NCBI GenBank assembly: GCA_022606425.2
Contig: JAHDVF020000067.1
Span: 1,116,001 to 1,180,000, forward strand
DNA length: 64,000 bases
Reading direction: 5' to 3'
Source of the DNA: Lepidostoma basale
Lineage: Eukaryota > Arthropoda > Insecta > Trichoptera > Lepidostomatidae
Both the position numbers and the translations under genes were made by a program. The stretch's first letter is position 1; every line of letters begins with the position of its first letter. This document shows, in pieces, positions 40,436-50,689 of the stretch. Below the pieces are notes generated by a model. That model had not been told where the DNA came from and made no database searches. It saw only the letters and a program-made list of their open reading frames with translations.

Positions 40436-40470
40436 TTATTTAAATCAAATCAAATCAAATCAGTTAAAAC
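40436..40470 (+). repeat. (AAATC)n microsatellite
   Basis: Four ATCAA units, of the same type as the LINE-H tail. Confidence 0.7.
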
Positions 40471-40496
40471 ATTTATGTTTAAGAGCAAGTATTTTA

Positions 40497-41065
40497 ATAC
40501 ATGGATGTCAATTCTTCCGACTTCTAAGATCGGCGATCTTTAAAATTTGATAAATTTGGTCATGTCACGTTTTCCACTGTAGACCTTTTCAGTTCAGTCT
40601 TGTATCACGACGATTTTAGTAACTTATTAATACGAATAAAAAATAGTTTTCATAAACAGAAGCGACGAACTCTGTAGATTCTTCTACATTTTTACATTGT
40701 AACATTTACGGTCGTCGGTTTTTCCGACTTTAAATGTTCCGCCTTTTAGTTTTTGATTTAGATGAATTTGGTCGTGCCATGCTTTCCTTGGTCTTCCACG
40801 GCATCTCTTTCTACTCATAATGCTCTTATAGAACATTTTAATCATTATTCTTTCGTATATTTATTCTATATGTCCAAACCATCTCAGGGGATCCTTTTTT
40901 AATTTTACTTATGATGCAATCATCTGCTTTACATTTATTCCTTATTTCCCCGTGCGGTATTTTATCATGTATTGTTTTCTGCACATTATTCTCAGTGATC
41001 TCATTTTTTACGGAAATTACTATATTTTCATCCTTTTTTGCCAGGTCCAAGCTCCAAGCTTCACT
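40497..41065 (-). pseudogene. LINE-A subfamily fragments
   Basis: 40497-40590 carries the antisense of RSRKNxxC and HDQINQIL. 40660-41065 is a second, more complete piece including the antisense of NNVQKTIHDKIPHGEIRNKC, KADDCIISKIKKGSPEMVWT and LAKKDENIVI. Same subfamily as 29298. Confidence 0.65.
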
Positions 41066-41505
41066 CTATATGTTTTATTATAATTTATGGGAATGACGCT
41101 ACGTTATTTAATCTCTAAACAAGATTTATTTATTTCAGAAGTTTAATATTACCACCCTTAAGAAACATGCGAAAACCCTCCGTTTCTATCTCCTTTCCCT
41201 TTTCAATATAACAATTCTTTGTAGAATCCCTCATCGCACAGTTCCAAGAAACCGTTTTTCCTAGAAGAGCTTTCTTAGCTTCGTATTGTTAAATTTCGAA
41301 AACATTTGAATATAAGAATCCGAACCTCTACATAATCTCGACGAGAATTTCGAGAATTTACTTTAACCATTGTAATTATACATACATACTTATTAGTACC
41401 ACCATCTCCCATACTTAACATACCTATATTTTAACGAACTCTCCATTGTTTGGTTTTCGCAGATCTACATTGAGTTGCGCTAACCTTGTTTTGTTCTGCT
41501 TTCAG
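41066..41505. other. End of intron 2, no recognised element
   Basis: Leads into the acceptor TGCTTTCAG (ends 41505). No repeat recognised after 41110. Confidence 0.45.
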
Positions 41506-41668
41506 GAGTGTGATAATGTTTATCGGAGATGGAATGAGTCTTTCCACCGTGACTGCTGCTAGAGAACTGAGAAGGCAGAGAAACGGGTTAAGAAAAGAAG
41601 AAGAGAAGGAGAGAGACGACATTCAAGGACTAATTTGGGACCACTTCCCGGCCGCTGCATTGGCCCAG
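41506..41668 (+). CDS. ALP: Alkaline phosphatase exon 3 (metal-binding GDGMS)
   Basis: Completes codon 59 (AG|G, Arg) and encodes residues 60-113. SVIMFIGDGMSLSTVTAARE is the signature first strand of alkaline phosphatases. The Asp of GDGM (residue 67) is the conserved metal ligand (equivalent to Asp51 of the E. coli enzyme, from family knowledge). A charged stretch follows (RRQRNGLRKEEEKERDDIQG), then LIWDHFPAAALAQV leading toward the nucleophile loop. The acceptor is TTTCAG at 41505 and the donor GTATAA at 41669, phase 2 in, 0 out. The charged linker is unusually rich in K/R/E for this position, where family members usually carry a shorter Gly/Glu-containing segment. Confidence 0.9.
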
Positions 41669-41714
41669 GTATAAAAGTAACTTATTTAATGTTCCTTAGA
41701 CAATGATTTAAAAC
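41669..41714. other. Start of intron 3
   Basis: Donor GTATAA, then short AT-rich sequence before PAL-4. Confidence 0.6.
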
Positions 41715-41965
41715 TACATATTAAATAATAATTTAAAAAAAGCGATGTTTTTAACTATTTCCACTTTTGTATTTATTTTCGACAGCAATCGGTTTCGACA
41801 GACTGGTCAACCAGACCAGTCTGTCGATACCAGCGAGCCTGATAAAACCGGTCGCTGTCGAAATAAAGACAAAAGTGGAAGTAGTTAAGAAATATCGTTT
41901 TATTAAATTATTATTTAAAATGAATTTCCATCAAGAGATTTTAGTAAAATCATATGATCATCTAT
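41715..41965. repeat. PAL-4 inverted pair
   Basis: Left arm GACAGCAATCGGTTTCGACAGACTGG lacks the stem II block. Right arm CCAGTCTGTCGATACCAGCG, AGCCTGATAAAACCGGTCGC and the tail AAAGACAAAAGTGGAAGTAG, TGAATTTCCATCAAGAGATT is complete, with GCGAAAC mutated to ATAAAAC. Confidence 0.75.
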
Positions 41966-42115
41966 ATTAAATAATTAATACAAATAAAAAACGTCTGTTT
42001 TATAGAAGGTTTTTTTATAGTTTATGTATTTACATATTATAATGTTTGTTAATTCCTTTGACAAACATGTCATTCACATAAACAGACGTTTTCATTCATA
42101 TTAATAATAAAAAAG
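41966..42115. repeat. PAL-3 degraded copy
   Basis: AACGTCTGTTTTATAGAAGG, then TTTGACAAACATGTCATTCA and ATAAACAGACGTTTTCATTC: arms preserved, central hammerhead-like part lost. Confidence 0.55.
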
Positions 42116-42129
42116 TTTAAAAAAAAAAA

Positions 42130-42325
42130 TTATACTACAAGTGGTTTGAATCCAATTACTTCAGCTATTATACCGATTCTCGCGACAAGTGATAGGTAGC
42201 TAATCAATCGTCATTTTGACCAAATACATTGTGCAATTCACACTACAATCGCCAGAAATCGAACCCGGAATCTTCGGTGTAGTAGTTATAGCTCTTGCCA
42301 CTCTGCCACGAAGATCATCTTCAAA
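42130..42325 (-). mobile_element. SINE-1 antisense copy
   Basis: Minus strand: GATCTTCGTGGCAGAGTGGC (A-box), GGGTTCGATTTCTG (B-box), GTGTAGTGTGAATTGCACAA and TAGCTACCTATCACTTGTCG. Confidence 0.8.
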
Positions 42326-42544
42326 TAATCCCTGGTCAGGCTCCCTACGCTGGCTATCACTGTGGCGAATGTTTTCTCTCCTGGAGACTGTTACTAGAGT
42401 GGTTTCCCCTTGCCTTCTTCAGGGATTTTATGTGGTTATCCATATAATATTTTATAATATTTTCATGGCATTCTTAGTATGAGTATATAGATTGTTTTTT
42501 CTACTTCAGCATCATGAAATGTTTAAATTTAAAATATTATTTTT
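42326..42544. other. Unassigned, repeat-like segment
   Basis: CTGTGGCGAATGTTTTCTC and GTGGTTTCCCCTTGCCTTCT have the look of a dispersed repeat, but no second copy is in the window. Confidence 0.3.
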
Positions 42545-43235
42545 AAGTTCAAAGTCATAACTGCAAAAAGAAAAAAATCGACTGAAGCAAATGTGGAAAT
42601 GCACAATAGAGTTCTAGTGCTGATCCTTATGTATGGAAATAAATCTTGGAATTGGCAAAAAAAGGATAAATGCCCTAGAAATGAGGTCACTAAGAAGAAT
42701 GTGCAGAAAAACAATGTATGATAGAAAATTTTATGATAAAATAAGAAAGGAATGTAAAGCGGATGAATGCGTCTTAAAAAAATTAAGAAATGGTCTCTAA
42801 GATTTTTAGGACATAAATAACAAATAGATGAGGCAAGAATGGTTTCAAAGATATTTTTAAATAGTGTGAATGGAGAAAAAAGTCGATGAAGACCTTGGAA
42901 GACATCATCAAATTAATCAATTACTACTGTTAAATTTTAAAACACTGTTATTACCGATGTTAGCACCATCAGGTGTTACAATAAACATGTTCGGTTGGCG
43001 AAACAGCTGTCGCGACACTCTCAGTGAATAAAAATAAATTGTGATATTATAACAGTGTTTTAAAATTTAACAGTAATAATGTTGAAGTATCATAATGTTT
43101 CGGCCAAAATAATGGACTATTTAATCAATTACTGAAAGGCGGCCATGTTTGATTGTAGGAACAATTGACGAGCACGCATGTTATAATGTGTGAATGTAGA
43201 AGAGGAGCGAGAGTTATGTCATGAGTTAGTTAGCT
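42545..43235 (+). pseudogene. LINE-A subfamily fragment split by PAL-2
   Basis: Reads KVITAKRKKSTEANVEMHNR, VLVLILMYGNKSWNWQK, ALEMRSLRRMCRKTMYDRKF and then decayed sequence to AATCAATTACT (42925). It resumes at 43134 with GAAAGGCGGCCATGTTTG and NNxRAR to about 43235. Same subfamily as 29298. Confidence 0.75.
42913..43133 (+). mobile_element. PAL-2 complete insertion with 13-bp target duplication
   Basis: TTAATCAATTACT at 42913-42925 is repeated at 43121-43133 and brackets a 195-bp element (42926-43120). It begins ACTGTTAAATTTTAAAACAC, is followed by a core with GTTGGCGAAACAGCTGTCGC, has the inverted block GTGTTTTAAAATTTAACAGT, and finishes GTTTCGGCCAAAATAATGGA CTAT. This copy defines the unit boundaries of the family. 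Confidence 0.85.
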
Positions 43236-43249
43236 AGTCATAATATCAC

Positions 43250-43430
43250 AATTTATTTTTATGAGATTGTTGCAAAAGCTGTTTTGCCGACCTGTCATTG
43301 CATCAACGAGCTTGTAACACCTGATTTGCCAACCTATATTGAGGTTTGCAAAACAGCTGTCGCGAAAATCTCGTTAAAATAAATTGTAATACGTACGATA
43401 ACAGTGTTTTAACTTTCTCCCTTCTCTTCG
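43250..43430. repeat. PAL-2 inverted pair
   Basis: AAAAGCTGTTTTGCCGACC (antisense arm) and ACCTGATTTGCCAACCTATA, TTGCAAAACAGCTGTCGCGA (sense arm), flanked by ATTTATTTTTATGAGAT / ATCTCGTTAAAATAAAT. GAAAC has become AAAAC in both arms. Confidence 0.7.
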
Positions 43431-43437
43431 CGTGCCA

Positions 43438-43703
43438 CGACGACCTTCGTGGCCGAGTGGTAAGTCCATTGACTGCCACCCCGGAGGTTCCGGGTTCGAT
43501 TCCCGGCGAGGGCAGTGTGATTGTCACACTGTCTTTGGTCTGGTGTAGAATTCACGTGACAATAAAGTGGCGATAGATTAGCTACCTATCACATGTCACG
43601 AGAATCACTATGATAGCTATAATACCCTTTACATCGATTTGGCTCATGCTGTCATGATGTAAAGAGCGATTTAACAAAATAATAATAATAATAATAATAA
43701 TAT
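43438..43703 (+). mobile_element. SINE-1 (tRNA-derived), best copy
   Basis: A-box TGGCCGAGTGG (43450-43460), B-box GGTTCGATTCC (43493-43503), tRNA-unrelated body, and an (AAT)n tail at 43680-43702. RNA polymerase III promoter order and the short tail repeat mark a tRNA-derived SINE of about 265 bp. A functional tRNA was rejected because the 5' and 3' acceptor strands do not pair. Confidence 0.9.
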
Positions 43704-44300
43704 CAGGTCCCCCTGACGTTGGCAATCACTCCGGCGAAGGCTTCTCTATCTTGCGCAACCCGGAACAGCTCCCCCACATGTCTCATCCCGGTCCAGTCTC
43801 TTATCTTGCACAGCCAAGACGTTTGCCTTCTACAAGGACCACGCTGCCCCTCTATTTTTCCCATCAGTATTAGTTGGAGCAAACTGTATTTATCTCCCCG
43901 CATATGAAATCTTACGGATCTAAGCGTCCTTTAGCAGTTGTCTACTACAATTGAGTCTCCTCAAAACCTCCGAATTGCTGACGAAATCTGTCCACGGTAT
44001 GCGAAGCATTCTTCTGTGTAACCACATCTCGAATGCTTCCAACCAGTTCATAGTGTGCACTTCCAGGGTCCAAGTCTCCAAGCCATATAGTAATACAGAC
44101 CAAATATAGCACTTTAACATTCTTTGCCTTAGTTTTAAGTTCAAGTTGTCATTGCAGAATATTGATCTCATTTTGTTGAATGAACTACGGGCTGCTTTGA
44201 TCCTGCACTTCACTTCCATATCTGGGTCCATAGATGATTTAATCATACTATATAGTAATCATAGTTTTAACTTTAAATGTTTTAATAAAACCTTCTTGCC
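43704..44300 (-). pseudogene. LINE-B 3' fragment
   Basis: Two open pieces: 43920-44246 (KCRIKAARSSFNKMRSIFCN, LNLKLRQRMLKCYIWSVLLY, GLETWTLEVHTMNWLEAFEM, HRRMLRIPWTDFV) and 43703-43903 (LLQLILMGKIEGQRGPCRRQ, WTGMRHVGELFRVAQDREAF). They are separated by a frameshift. Same family as 8955 and 58161. Confidence 0.9.
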
Positions 44301-45080
44301 ATTGATGCGAAGAAGAAGAAGACTTGAATAATTGGCAGACTGATGGTGCTGTATCGAGATATACTCTTGCCTATCAACGTTTCTGTAACTTTTGTCATAG
44401 AGAATACTAAATAATATTTGCCAATGCCAATAATACTTTGATCAATTAGCGTATTACCAGTTATTGACGAATATAATTTCCCTGAAGTTCTAAGAGGAAA
44501 AACGAGTACCGCTACTTTTCCGAATAAAACTTTCTTTCATCTACCGAAGAGAAACGATCACCTTTGAAGAGCGAAGAGCCTTATTACAAATCCTCTTTAC
44601 TTTTTATTACAATTACAAATAATTCCGCCCTCAAACTTCTACCTTTGACACACATAAATCCTCTACTTTCGCAATAATTTCTACCCTTCCAATATCATAG
44701 ATAAAAATTACTTATTAAACTTTGTCCACGGCTTGCTCAAACTTGGACGAGTAATTGGAAATGAGGCATCGATCCTTCGCTCCAGAGGTGGTCTGAAATA
44801 TTTTCTTCTTTTATCTTTCAATTTTTATTTATATTATTTCATTATATCATTATTATGTTTGTTGAAACTGATGTAAATTTATTTAGGTAACCTTGCCATA
44901 CTTAGCATAGAATTTACAATATTGTTTTCTCTTTCGTTTTGTTGCATGTCTTTTTCTATTAACTATGTACCTTTTATAATCATTGATAGACGTTATTGAA
45001 ACAAGTGAACTGTAATTATTAAATAAAAATTGGTTACGCAAATTTTTAAGTGTTATTGTAATGTGATTTTTACTTAAAAT
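44301..45080. other. Intron 3 spacer, no recognised element
   Basis: Mixed composition. Frame 44883-45131 is lysine/asparagine-rich and unconvincing. Confidence 0.4.
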
Positions 45081-45084
45081 GAAT

Positions 45085-45215
45085 AAAAAAAATCTGTTTT
45101 CTAGAAGTTTTATGGGAATGACATGTTTCATTATGCTAAGGGATTATGAAATGTGATATTTGAATGACGTGTTTCGCCTTTGCTAAGGTATGTTTAAAAA
45201 TATCTTAGCAAAGAC
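45085..45215. repeat. PAL-3 doubled left arm
   Basis: AATGACATGTTTCATTATGC and, 50 bases later, AATGACGTGTTTCGCCTTTGC, followed by ATCTTAGCAAAGAC. Two left arms in tandem suggest insertion or unequal pairing. Confidence 0.55.
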
Positions 45216-45221
45216 AATCTG

Positions 45222-45505
45222 TGCACCATCTAAAAAGAACATTTTGCGCTAAATTATTTTTATTTTGTTATTTTATTTTATATTATTGTATTTTATATTC
45301 TTTTTTTGAGGATGTTGGACGATCGAAGTGTGCGCGGGAGATGCCTATTGGTGGCGATGAGGTTCGCAACCCATCACACCGCGTCTCCCGCGGGGCGAAA
45401 AGAGAAGGATGGAGTGCCGCATCGGTTAAAATGTGGCAGTCCATTCTTTCTGCCTACCCTTTCGGGAGACGGCGTGATGGTTAGTTAGTTAGTTAGTTAT
45501 TAAGT
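45222..45505 (+). mobile_element. SINE-3: non-autonomous element with LINE-A 3' end
   Basis: TGTGCACCATCTAAAAAGAAC, an AT-rich middle, GGATGTTGGACGATCGAAGT, GATGAGGTTCGCAACCCATC, GCGTCTCCCGCGGGGCGAAA, then GTGGCAGTCCATTCTTTCTG...GATGG(TTAG)n, which is the LINE-A terminus. The copy at 48048 shares the whole length. GGTTCGCAACC is B-box-like but no clear A-box is seen. Confidence 0.75.
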
Positions 45506-45537
45506 TTAAACATTCATTAACACATCAAAAACTAAAA

Positions 45538-45800
45538 ACTAACCATCACGCCATTTCCCCGGAGGGGTAGGCAGAGAGGATGGATAGTCACAATGCTCTG
45601 TCCTGGCATACCTCTCGGACTTTCTCTACATTCATACATCGTACCATGCACGCACGTCGATTATTCCGTCTTCGAATGTGGTCGCCTTTTAGTAATTGAT
45701 TAATTTGGTTATGCCATATTTTCCTCAGTCGTCCTCGGCTTTTTTTTCCACTCACGCTGCTTGTGTACAACTTTTTAACCATTCTACATATCAACATATT
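45538..45800 (-). pseudogene. LINE-A subfamily 3' fragment
   Basis: The frame 45588-45815 encodes CRMVKKLYTSSVSGKKSRGR, LRKIWHNQINQLLKGDHIRR, RNNRRACMVRCMNVEKVREV, plus the antisense terminus at 45538. Confidence 0.85.
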
Positions 45801-45834
45801 TTTATCTGCAGACACGCTATTAATTCATTAGATA

Positions 45835-46335
45835 TTGATTACATTGACCAGAAATTTCAGGATAGAGGCAGCACGTGCAGTAAGAAATGTCTTCTGCGGC
45901 GATAATTTTAATTTGAAGCTTCAGCAAATAATGATTAAGTTTTATGTTTGGTCAGTGCTTTTGTATGAAGTGGAGTCACGGACCCTCAAAATCAGCACTA
46001 TGAACAGGCTAGAGGCATTCGAGATGTGGATAGTCCATTCCATGGACTGATATGGTTAGCAATATTGTTCAGCTACAAACAGCAAAAATAGATAGACAGT
46101 TTCTGACTGATATTGAGTGGGCCGGAATTTGTCCTACCTGGGTAATGTAATAAGAAGAAAAAAGTACGAGCTGCTGCATTGGATCATTAAGGAGAAGTCG
46201 GATCTCTTGCCTCCGGAACATTCCTGACAGGGCTGGGATTGGAACAGTCGAGGCACTGTTTAGAACTGCGTAAGACAAGAGCATGCACTATCAAGTGATA
46301 ATCGATGTTGTGGGGACCTGATACGACACATGAAT
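45835..46335 (+). pseudogene. LINE-B 3' fragment
   Basis: TRNFRIEAARAVRNVFCGDN, FNLKLQQIMIKFYVWSVLLY, EVESRTLKISTMNRLEAFEM are open to 46050. The rest is decayed to GGGGACCTGATACGACACATG. Confidence 0.85.
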
Positions 46336-46900
46336 ATTAGATATCATCATCCTTCTTATTCAGCCTTCTTCCCTCCGCTATTAGATTTTCATTTCATTTT
46401 CATTTTATTTATTTATTTAGATATATCATTAGCATTATAGAAATATTTTCCAATACACTAAGGATACAAGTTGGAGATACACAATAATAAGTTAAAAATA
46501 ATAAAATAATAAAAAGAGCGAGAAACGTAAGATTTGTGACAAATTAATAAAATGAATATACAATTATAATAAGGACAGACTATCTGCATCGTGGGAGATA
46601 ACAATCTATGGCCCTTTTGTCGAAGATCAGGGACGAACAGATCTACATCACTCAGTTTTTTCTGAGTTATGTATACAACCGCCTATCAATCGAAAGAAAT
46701 GAACAGGCAAATGAATATCTCGTCTCCTCTCGAGTGACTGGTAGCCCAGCATCCCTAACAAGAAATCAGTCGGAAAGAGCCACGGGTAATATCCATAATC
46801 TCTTAGATAGGATATATGCCTCTTCCATTTTTCTCCACGCATCCCTGGCTTTTCCCTTCCGCATCCAGGTCGTTCCATCGCCGGGAATCAAACCCGTCGT
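46336..46900 (-). pseudogene. LINE-H fragment with 3' flank
   Basis: The minus frame 46648-46878 reads LRDYGYYPWLFPTDFLLGML, GYQSLERRRDIHLPVHFFRL, IGGCIHNSE, the same pattern as 54992-55366 and 53215-53345. The 3' side (46390-46640) is AT-rich, with TTTCATTTTATTTATTTATT at its end. Confidence 0.75.
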
Positions 46901-47636
46901 CTCTGACATGAACGTCGTTATATTTGCTTCTAAGTTGTTCACATATCTCTTTGATCATTTATTGTGGAATTTTACTTACAAATCATATGCTCCACGTGGT
47001 AAAAAAATGTATATATCTAACTTATCCAATGCTGCTCTATTACGCTCATTTCCGATGCTGCTCTAATTACATGTTTCAAACAAAGATGCCGCTGTATAAT
47101 TTTTTTTTGACGGATTCTTGATTCAAGATGGCGTCTCGATAGGTGCGTGAAATGGTTTGAGTGCGCAGTAACTAGAATTTTAATATTTTGATTTAAAACT
47201 GCAATTGTGAATACCTTATTACGAATTTTCACTAAAGTTCAATGACCGCCACTGACTCCCCAGAGAATGGGTGACAACCGTTTTAAATTCGGCGATCATA
47301 TAACAAGATCGGATCCGAATTCAAAGATAAAACTTCTAAAAGGATTTAAAATTCCGTTTTCTTCCACATTTTAAGCGAAAGGGTAGTTCCCGCTTTTACA
47401 TAGAAACTCGCGGGCTTATTCGGAAGTGGCATTTTGCTCAAAGCTTAACCCGCAACTACCCTTTTGGTTTCTTCACGGTTTTGAAATTATCATTTTATAA
47501 TCTTCTTTTTTTTCTAAAAAGGTGCTCTTTCTTTTGGTATTTTTGTAGATGATTTAGCATATAGTCGTTTCTATGGGTGCCTGGTGTTATATAGTAGGGC
47601 TCATAGTAACGTGATTTTTAATAAAATCTTATAAAA
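46901..47636. other. Intron 3 spacer, no recognised element
   Basis: 47230-47470 is GC-richer and single-copy in the window. No gene supported. Confidence 0.4.
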
Positions 47637-48030
47637 TTATTCTTCTTCTTTCTCTTTGAATAGATCTGTGGTTCTGTTTTTATGGCGTCGAGGTCTCCTG
47701 GGACACAGAACTCCAACTGTCTCCCCATCTCTTCTCAGGTCTTTCGGGTTGGCGAGTTCCCATTGGCACGTTGTTTGCAGCTGCTTGGGGGAGTCGCTCA
47801 TTAGTTCTACGTGGTCACGCCAAAAGCGTCTTCTTTTCCTACCCCATCTGACAATATCGCAGGTCTCGCGTATTACTGTGTTTCTGATTCTGTCCCTCAG
47901 TGTTTTGCTCAGAATAGCGCGGAGTGTCTTCATTTCGGCGGTTTGTAATAGTACTTTGGTTCTATTTGTGTCAGCCCCCGATTCTATACCATAAGTCATT
48001 ATGGGTCTGACACACGTCTTATCTAATAAA
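47637..48030 (-). pseudogene. LINE-D 3' fragment
   Basis: The frame 47637-47999 is open over 120 codons: MTYGIESGADTNRTKVLLQT, AEMKTLRAILSKTLRDRIRN, DIVRWGRKRRRFWRDHVELM, then PKDLRRDGETVGVLCPRRPR, ending in a GAAGAAGAA tail. Confidence 0.9.
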
Positions 48031-48047
48031 ATTAAGATTGTAACTAA

Positions 48048-48345
48048 CTAACTAACCATCACGCCGTCTCCCCGAAAGGGTAGGCAGAAAGAATGGACTG
48101 TCACACTTTTACTGATGCGGCACTCCATCCTTTTCTTTTCGCCCCGCGGTAGACGCGGTGTGATGGGTTGCGAACCTCATCGCCACCAATAGGCATCTCC
48201 CGCGCACACTTCGATCTTCCAACATCCACAAAATAAATCTAAAACAAATAATATAAAATATAATGATATAAAATAAAATAACAAAATAAAAATAATTTAA
48301 TACAAAATGTTATTTTTAGATGGTGCACATTTGTCTATTTAATTT
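48048..48345 (-). mobile_element. SINE-3 antisense copy
   Basis: ACTAACTAACCATCACGCCG, TTTTCGCCCCGCGGTAGACG, TGCGAACCTCATCGCCACCA, CACACTTCGATCTTCCAACA and AGATGGTGCACA mirror 45222-45505 in reverse order. Confidence 0.75.
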
Positions 48346-48689
48346 ATGTTCCACGAATCCACCGTTTTTTAAATTTAGCACATAATGTAATAACACATAA
48401 TATTTTTCCGATGTTGCACATGTTGACATGGACGATCCGGACTTTTGTGTTTATTTAATTTATGTTACACGTATCCACCGTTTTTTAAATTAGCTGTTAT
48501 ATGATTGAATTAATGTTCCACGTATCCACTTTTTTTTTATTTGGCAGTAATTAGGCACTTAAAACCAACCAACACCAGCAAGAACTTTAAAAGAATATTG
48601 AAGAAATTAAATTAAGATTGTAAAATAATTATATAAGAAATTCCGTTAATTATTTAAAAATCGAATTGTTTAAATGATACCATTGACAA
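48346..48689. other. Short imperfect tandem repeat region
   Basis: TTTAATTTATGTTCCACGAATCCACCGTTTTTTAAAT recurs in variant form at about 48340, 48455 and 48505. Function unknown. Confidence 0.45.
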
Positions 48690-48845
48690 GTAAGACATTC
48701 CTCTGATCTAGCTATGACATGTTTCGTGTCTTGTGACATGTTTCGCCTCTCTAAGACATTTGATCATCAGGCGATACGTATCATTCGCATAACATATAAT
48801 CAAATTACTAGAAAACAGACGTTTTCATTCGTATTAATCACACTA
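48690..48845. repeat. PAL-3 copy
   Basis: CTATGACATGTTTCGTGTCTTG then TGACATGTTTCGCCTCTCTA, AGACATTTGATCATCAGGCG, and the right outer arm AAATTACTAGAAAACAGACG. Confidence 0.65.
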
Positions 48846-48959
48846 ATGAGTTTTCCATTGTGCATAAATTATGTCTTTCTAGTTGTTAGTTTGTTTGATT
48901 ATTACACCTGATGATGCCAACACCTGTCATAAAAAAATTATGCAAATTTTATATGGTAT

Positions 48960-49435
48960 TAAATAATAATTGAATAAAACATTTTTTTTATAAATACTTC
49001 CAAATTTGTCTTTATTTTGACAACGACCGGTTTCGCCAGGCTCGCTGGCATCAGCAGACTGGTGTCAAACCAGTCTGTTGATGCTAGCGAGCTTGGCATA
49101 ATAATTTACCTTATACCAACGAAAATGTTTTAAACTTATTGAACGTTAAGGCGTTAACACTATGGAATTTCATAGTAATATACTTAGGAAATTGAAAATA
49201 ACTTTGTTTTAAATCCACAAAAAAATATTTTATATATATACAAAGTAATTTTCAATTTCCTGAGTACAATAATTTTATATAATAATTGAATTACTCACAA
49301 AAGCCTGGCGAAACCGGTAGCTGTCGAAATAAAGTAAAATGTGGAAGTAGTTATAAAAAATATCATTTTTTTTAATTATTATATAAAATGAACTTCCATC
49401 AATAGGTTTCAGTTAAATCATTTGATTACATATGG
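48960..49435. repeat. PAL-4 pair interrupted by REP-I
   Basis: ACGACCGGTTTCGCCAGGCT, TGGCATCAGCAGACTGG and CCAGTCTGTTGATGCTAGCG are followed at 49098 by about 200 bases of REP-I-like sequence (TTGAACGTTAAGGCGTTAAC). The right arm then resumes with AGCCTGGCGAAACCGGTAGC at 49303. Confidence 0.7.
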
Positions 49436-50030
49436 TATTATAACACTGTTTCAAATTAAACAGTTAGTGGGTACTTAAAATTTTCTGAAAATGTTTTCGT
49501 TACAAACGTTATACAATAAAAATAGACGCATATTATTAGCAGAGTCTCTTTAAATAAACAAACCCTTAAGAATTATAAATAATGGTTATTTTATTTCAAT
49601 AAACAGAAGAAGGCTGTGCCTGTATTTGGGTTAAAATAACTAGGATGATGGAAAACCAGTGCAGCTAGTAACTTCTTGGCTGTAGTTTAGATGAAATCTA
49701 CGTTTTAGTGCTGCCTTTACGTCCAGGGTGCATCTGTGGAACGGTTGGTTAGCTTACGAGTAATGCCAGGGTGTGTCATCTTCTATACCGTTCGTGAGTG
49801 GTTTGAAGCTACGGTATACGAGTATAAGCGTTTTATAGGTTTTCTTGGGAAATTTAGTATTTTTGCGTGCTTTAGCATTCTAATCATTTGAATCTTGGGT
49901 TTTAGGTTCATTAAGTGATATTTTTTGTTATTTGGACAATAATGTAAAACTTCATATTAAATAATTCTACTTCTTCCTCTTCTCCTGCTTGCTGGGCCGC
50001 CCATACCTGGACGCAGACCTCCAGTCGTAT
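49436..50030. other. Intron 3 spacer
   Basis: Nothing recognised apart from a TACGAGTA at 49817-49824 and a PAL-3-like ATGTAAAACTTCATATTAAA at 49943. Confidence 0.4.
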
Positions 50031-50034
50031 TTTC

Positions 50035-50560
50035 CACATCCTTCTATCCCTCATGTATAGAAGTGAAACATGGAACTTGCAAAATAAGGATGAAAGTAGA
50101 ATTAATGCACTAGAAATGAGATCTCTAAGACGAATGTGCGGTAAAACTGTATATGATAGAGTGTCAAATACAAGTAACTAACTAACTAACTAACCATCAC
50201 GCCAGTCAGATGCAAGTATAAGAAGTGAATGCGGTGCGAATGAAAGTGTTATGAACAAAATTATGAAAGGGTCGCTAAAATGGTTTGGACACATGGAAAC
50301 AATGAGTGAAGACAGAATGGTGAAGAAAGTATATGTAAACGACGTAAACGGAACTAAAAATAGGGGAAGGCCGAGGAAAACGTGGCACGATCAAATCAAT
50401 CAAATATTGAATGTCGGTCACGTGAGGAGTCGGACAAATCGACGTGCGTGCATGACAAGATGTATGAATGTAGAGGATTCTAGAGAAGTATGTCAAGACA
50501 GAACAGTGTGGCGGTCCATTCTCTCTGCCTACCCCTCCGGGTGATGGTTAGTTAGTTAGT
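50035..50560 (+). pseudogene. LINE-A 3' fragment with an internal 29-bp LINE insertion
   Basis: MYRSETWNLQNKDESRINAL, EMRSLRRMCGKTVYDRVSNT, then a 29-base antisense LINE-A tail (50176-50204), then ASIRSECGANESVMNKIMKG, SLKWFGHMETMSEDRMVKKV, RGRPRKTWHDQINQILNVGH, WRSILSAYPSG. Open to the end once the insert is set aside. Confidence 0.9.
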
Positions 50561-50689
50561 TTTGTATCCTGAGCGATCCGCATCCAGGCACTTCCCCCAC
50601 TCTTCCGGATATCGTTGGGCCAACACAACTAGGGACTCCCAACTGCAAGGTTTTCCATCCTCGAGCACTAGGACAGCAGTTGCCTATTT
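50561..50689. other. Spacer
   Basis: GC-richer, ATCGTTGGGCCAACACAACT. Not recognised. Confidence 0.3.

Noticed and set aside
43438..43512. Possible tRNA gene (A-box and B-box present)
   Set aside because: Acceptor ends do not pair and at least four related copies carry a shared tRNA-unrelated body and tail. It is a tRNA-derived SINE.
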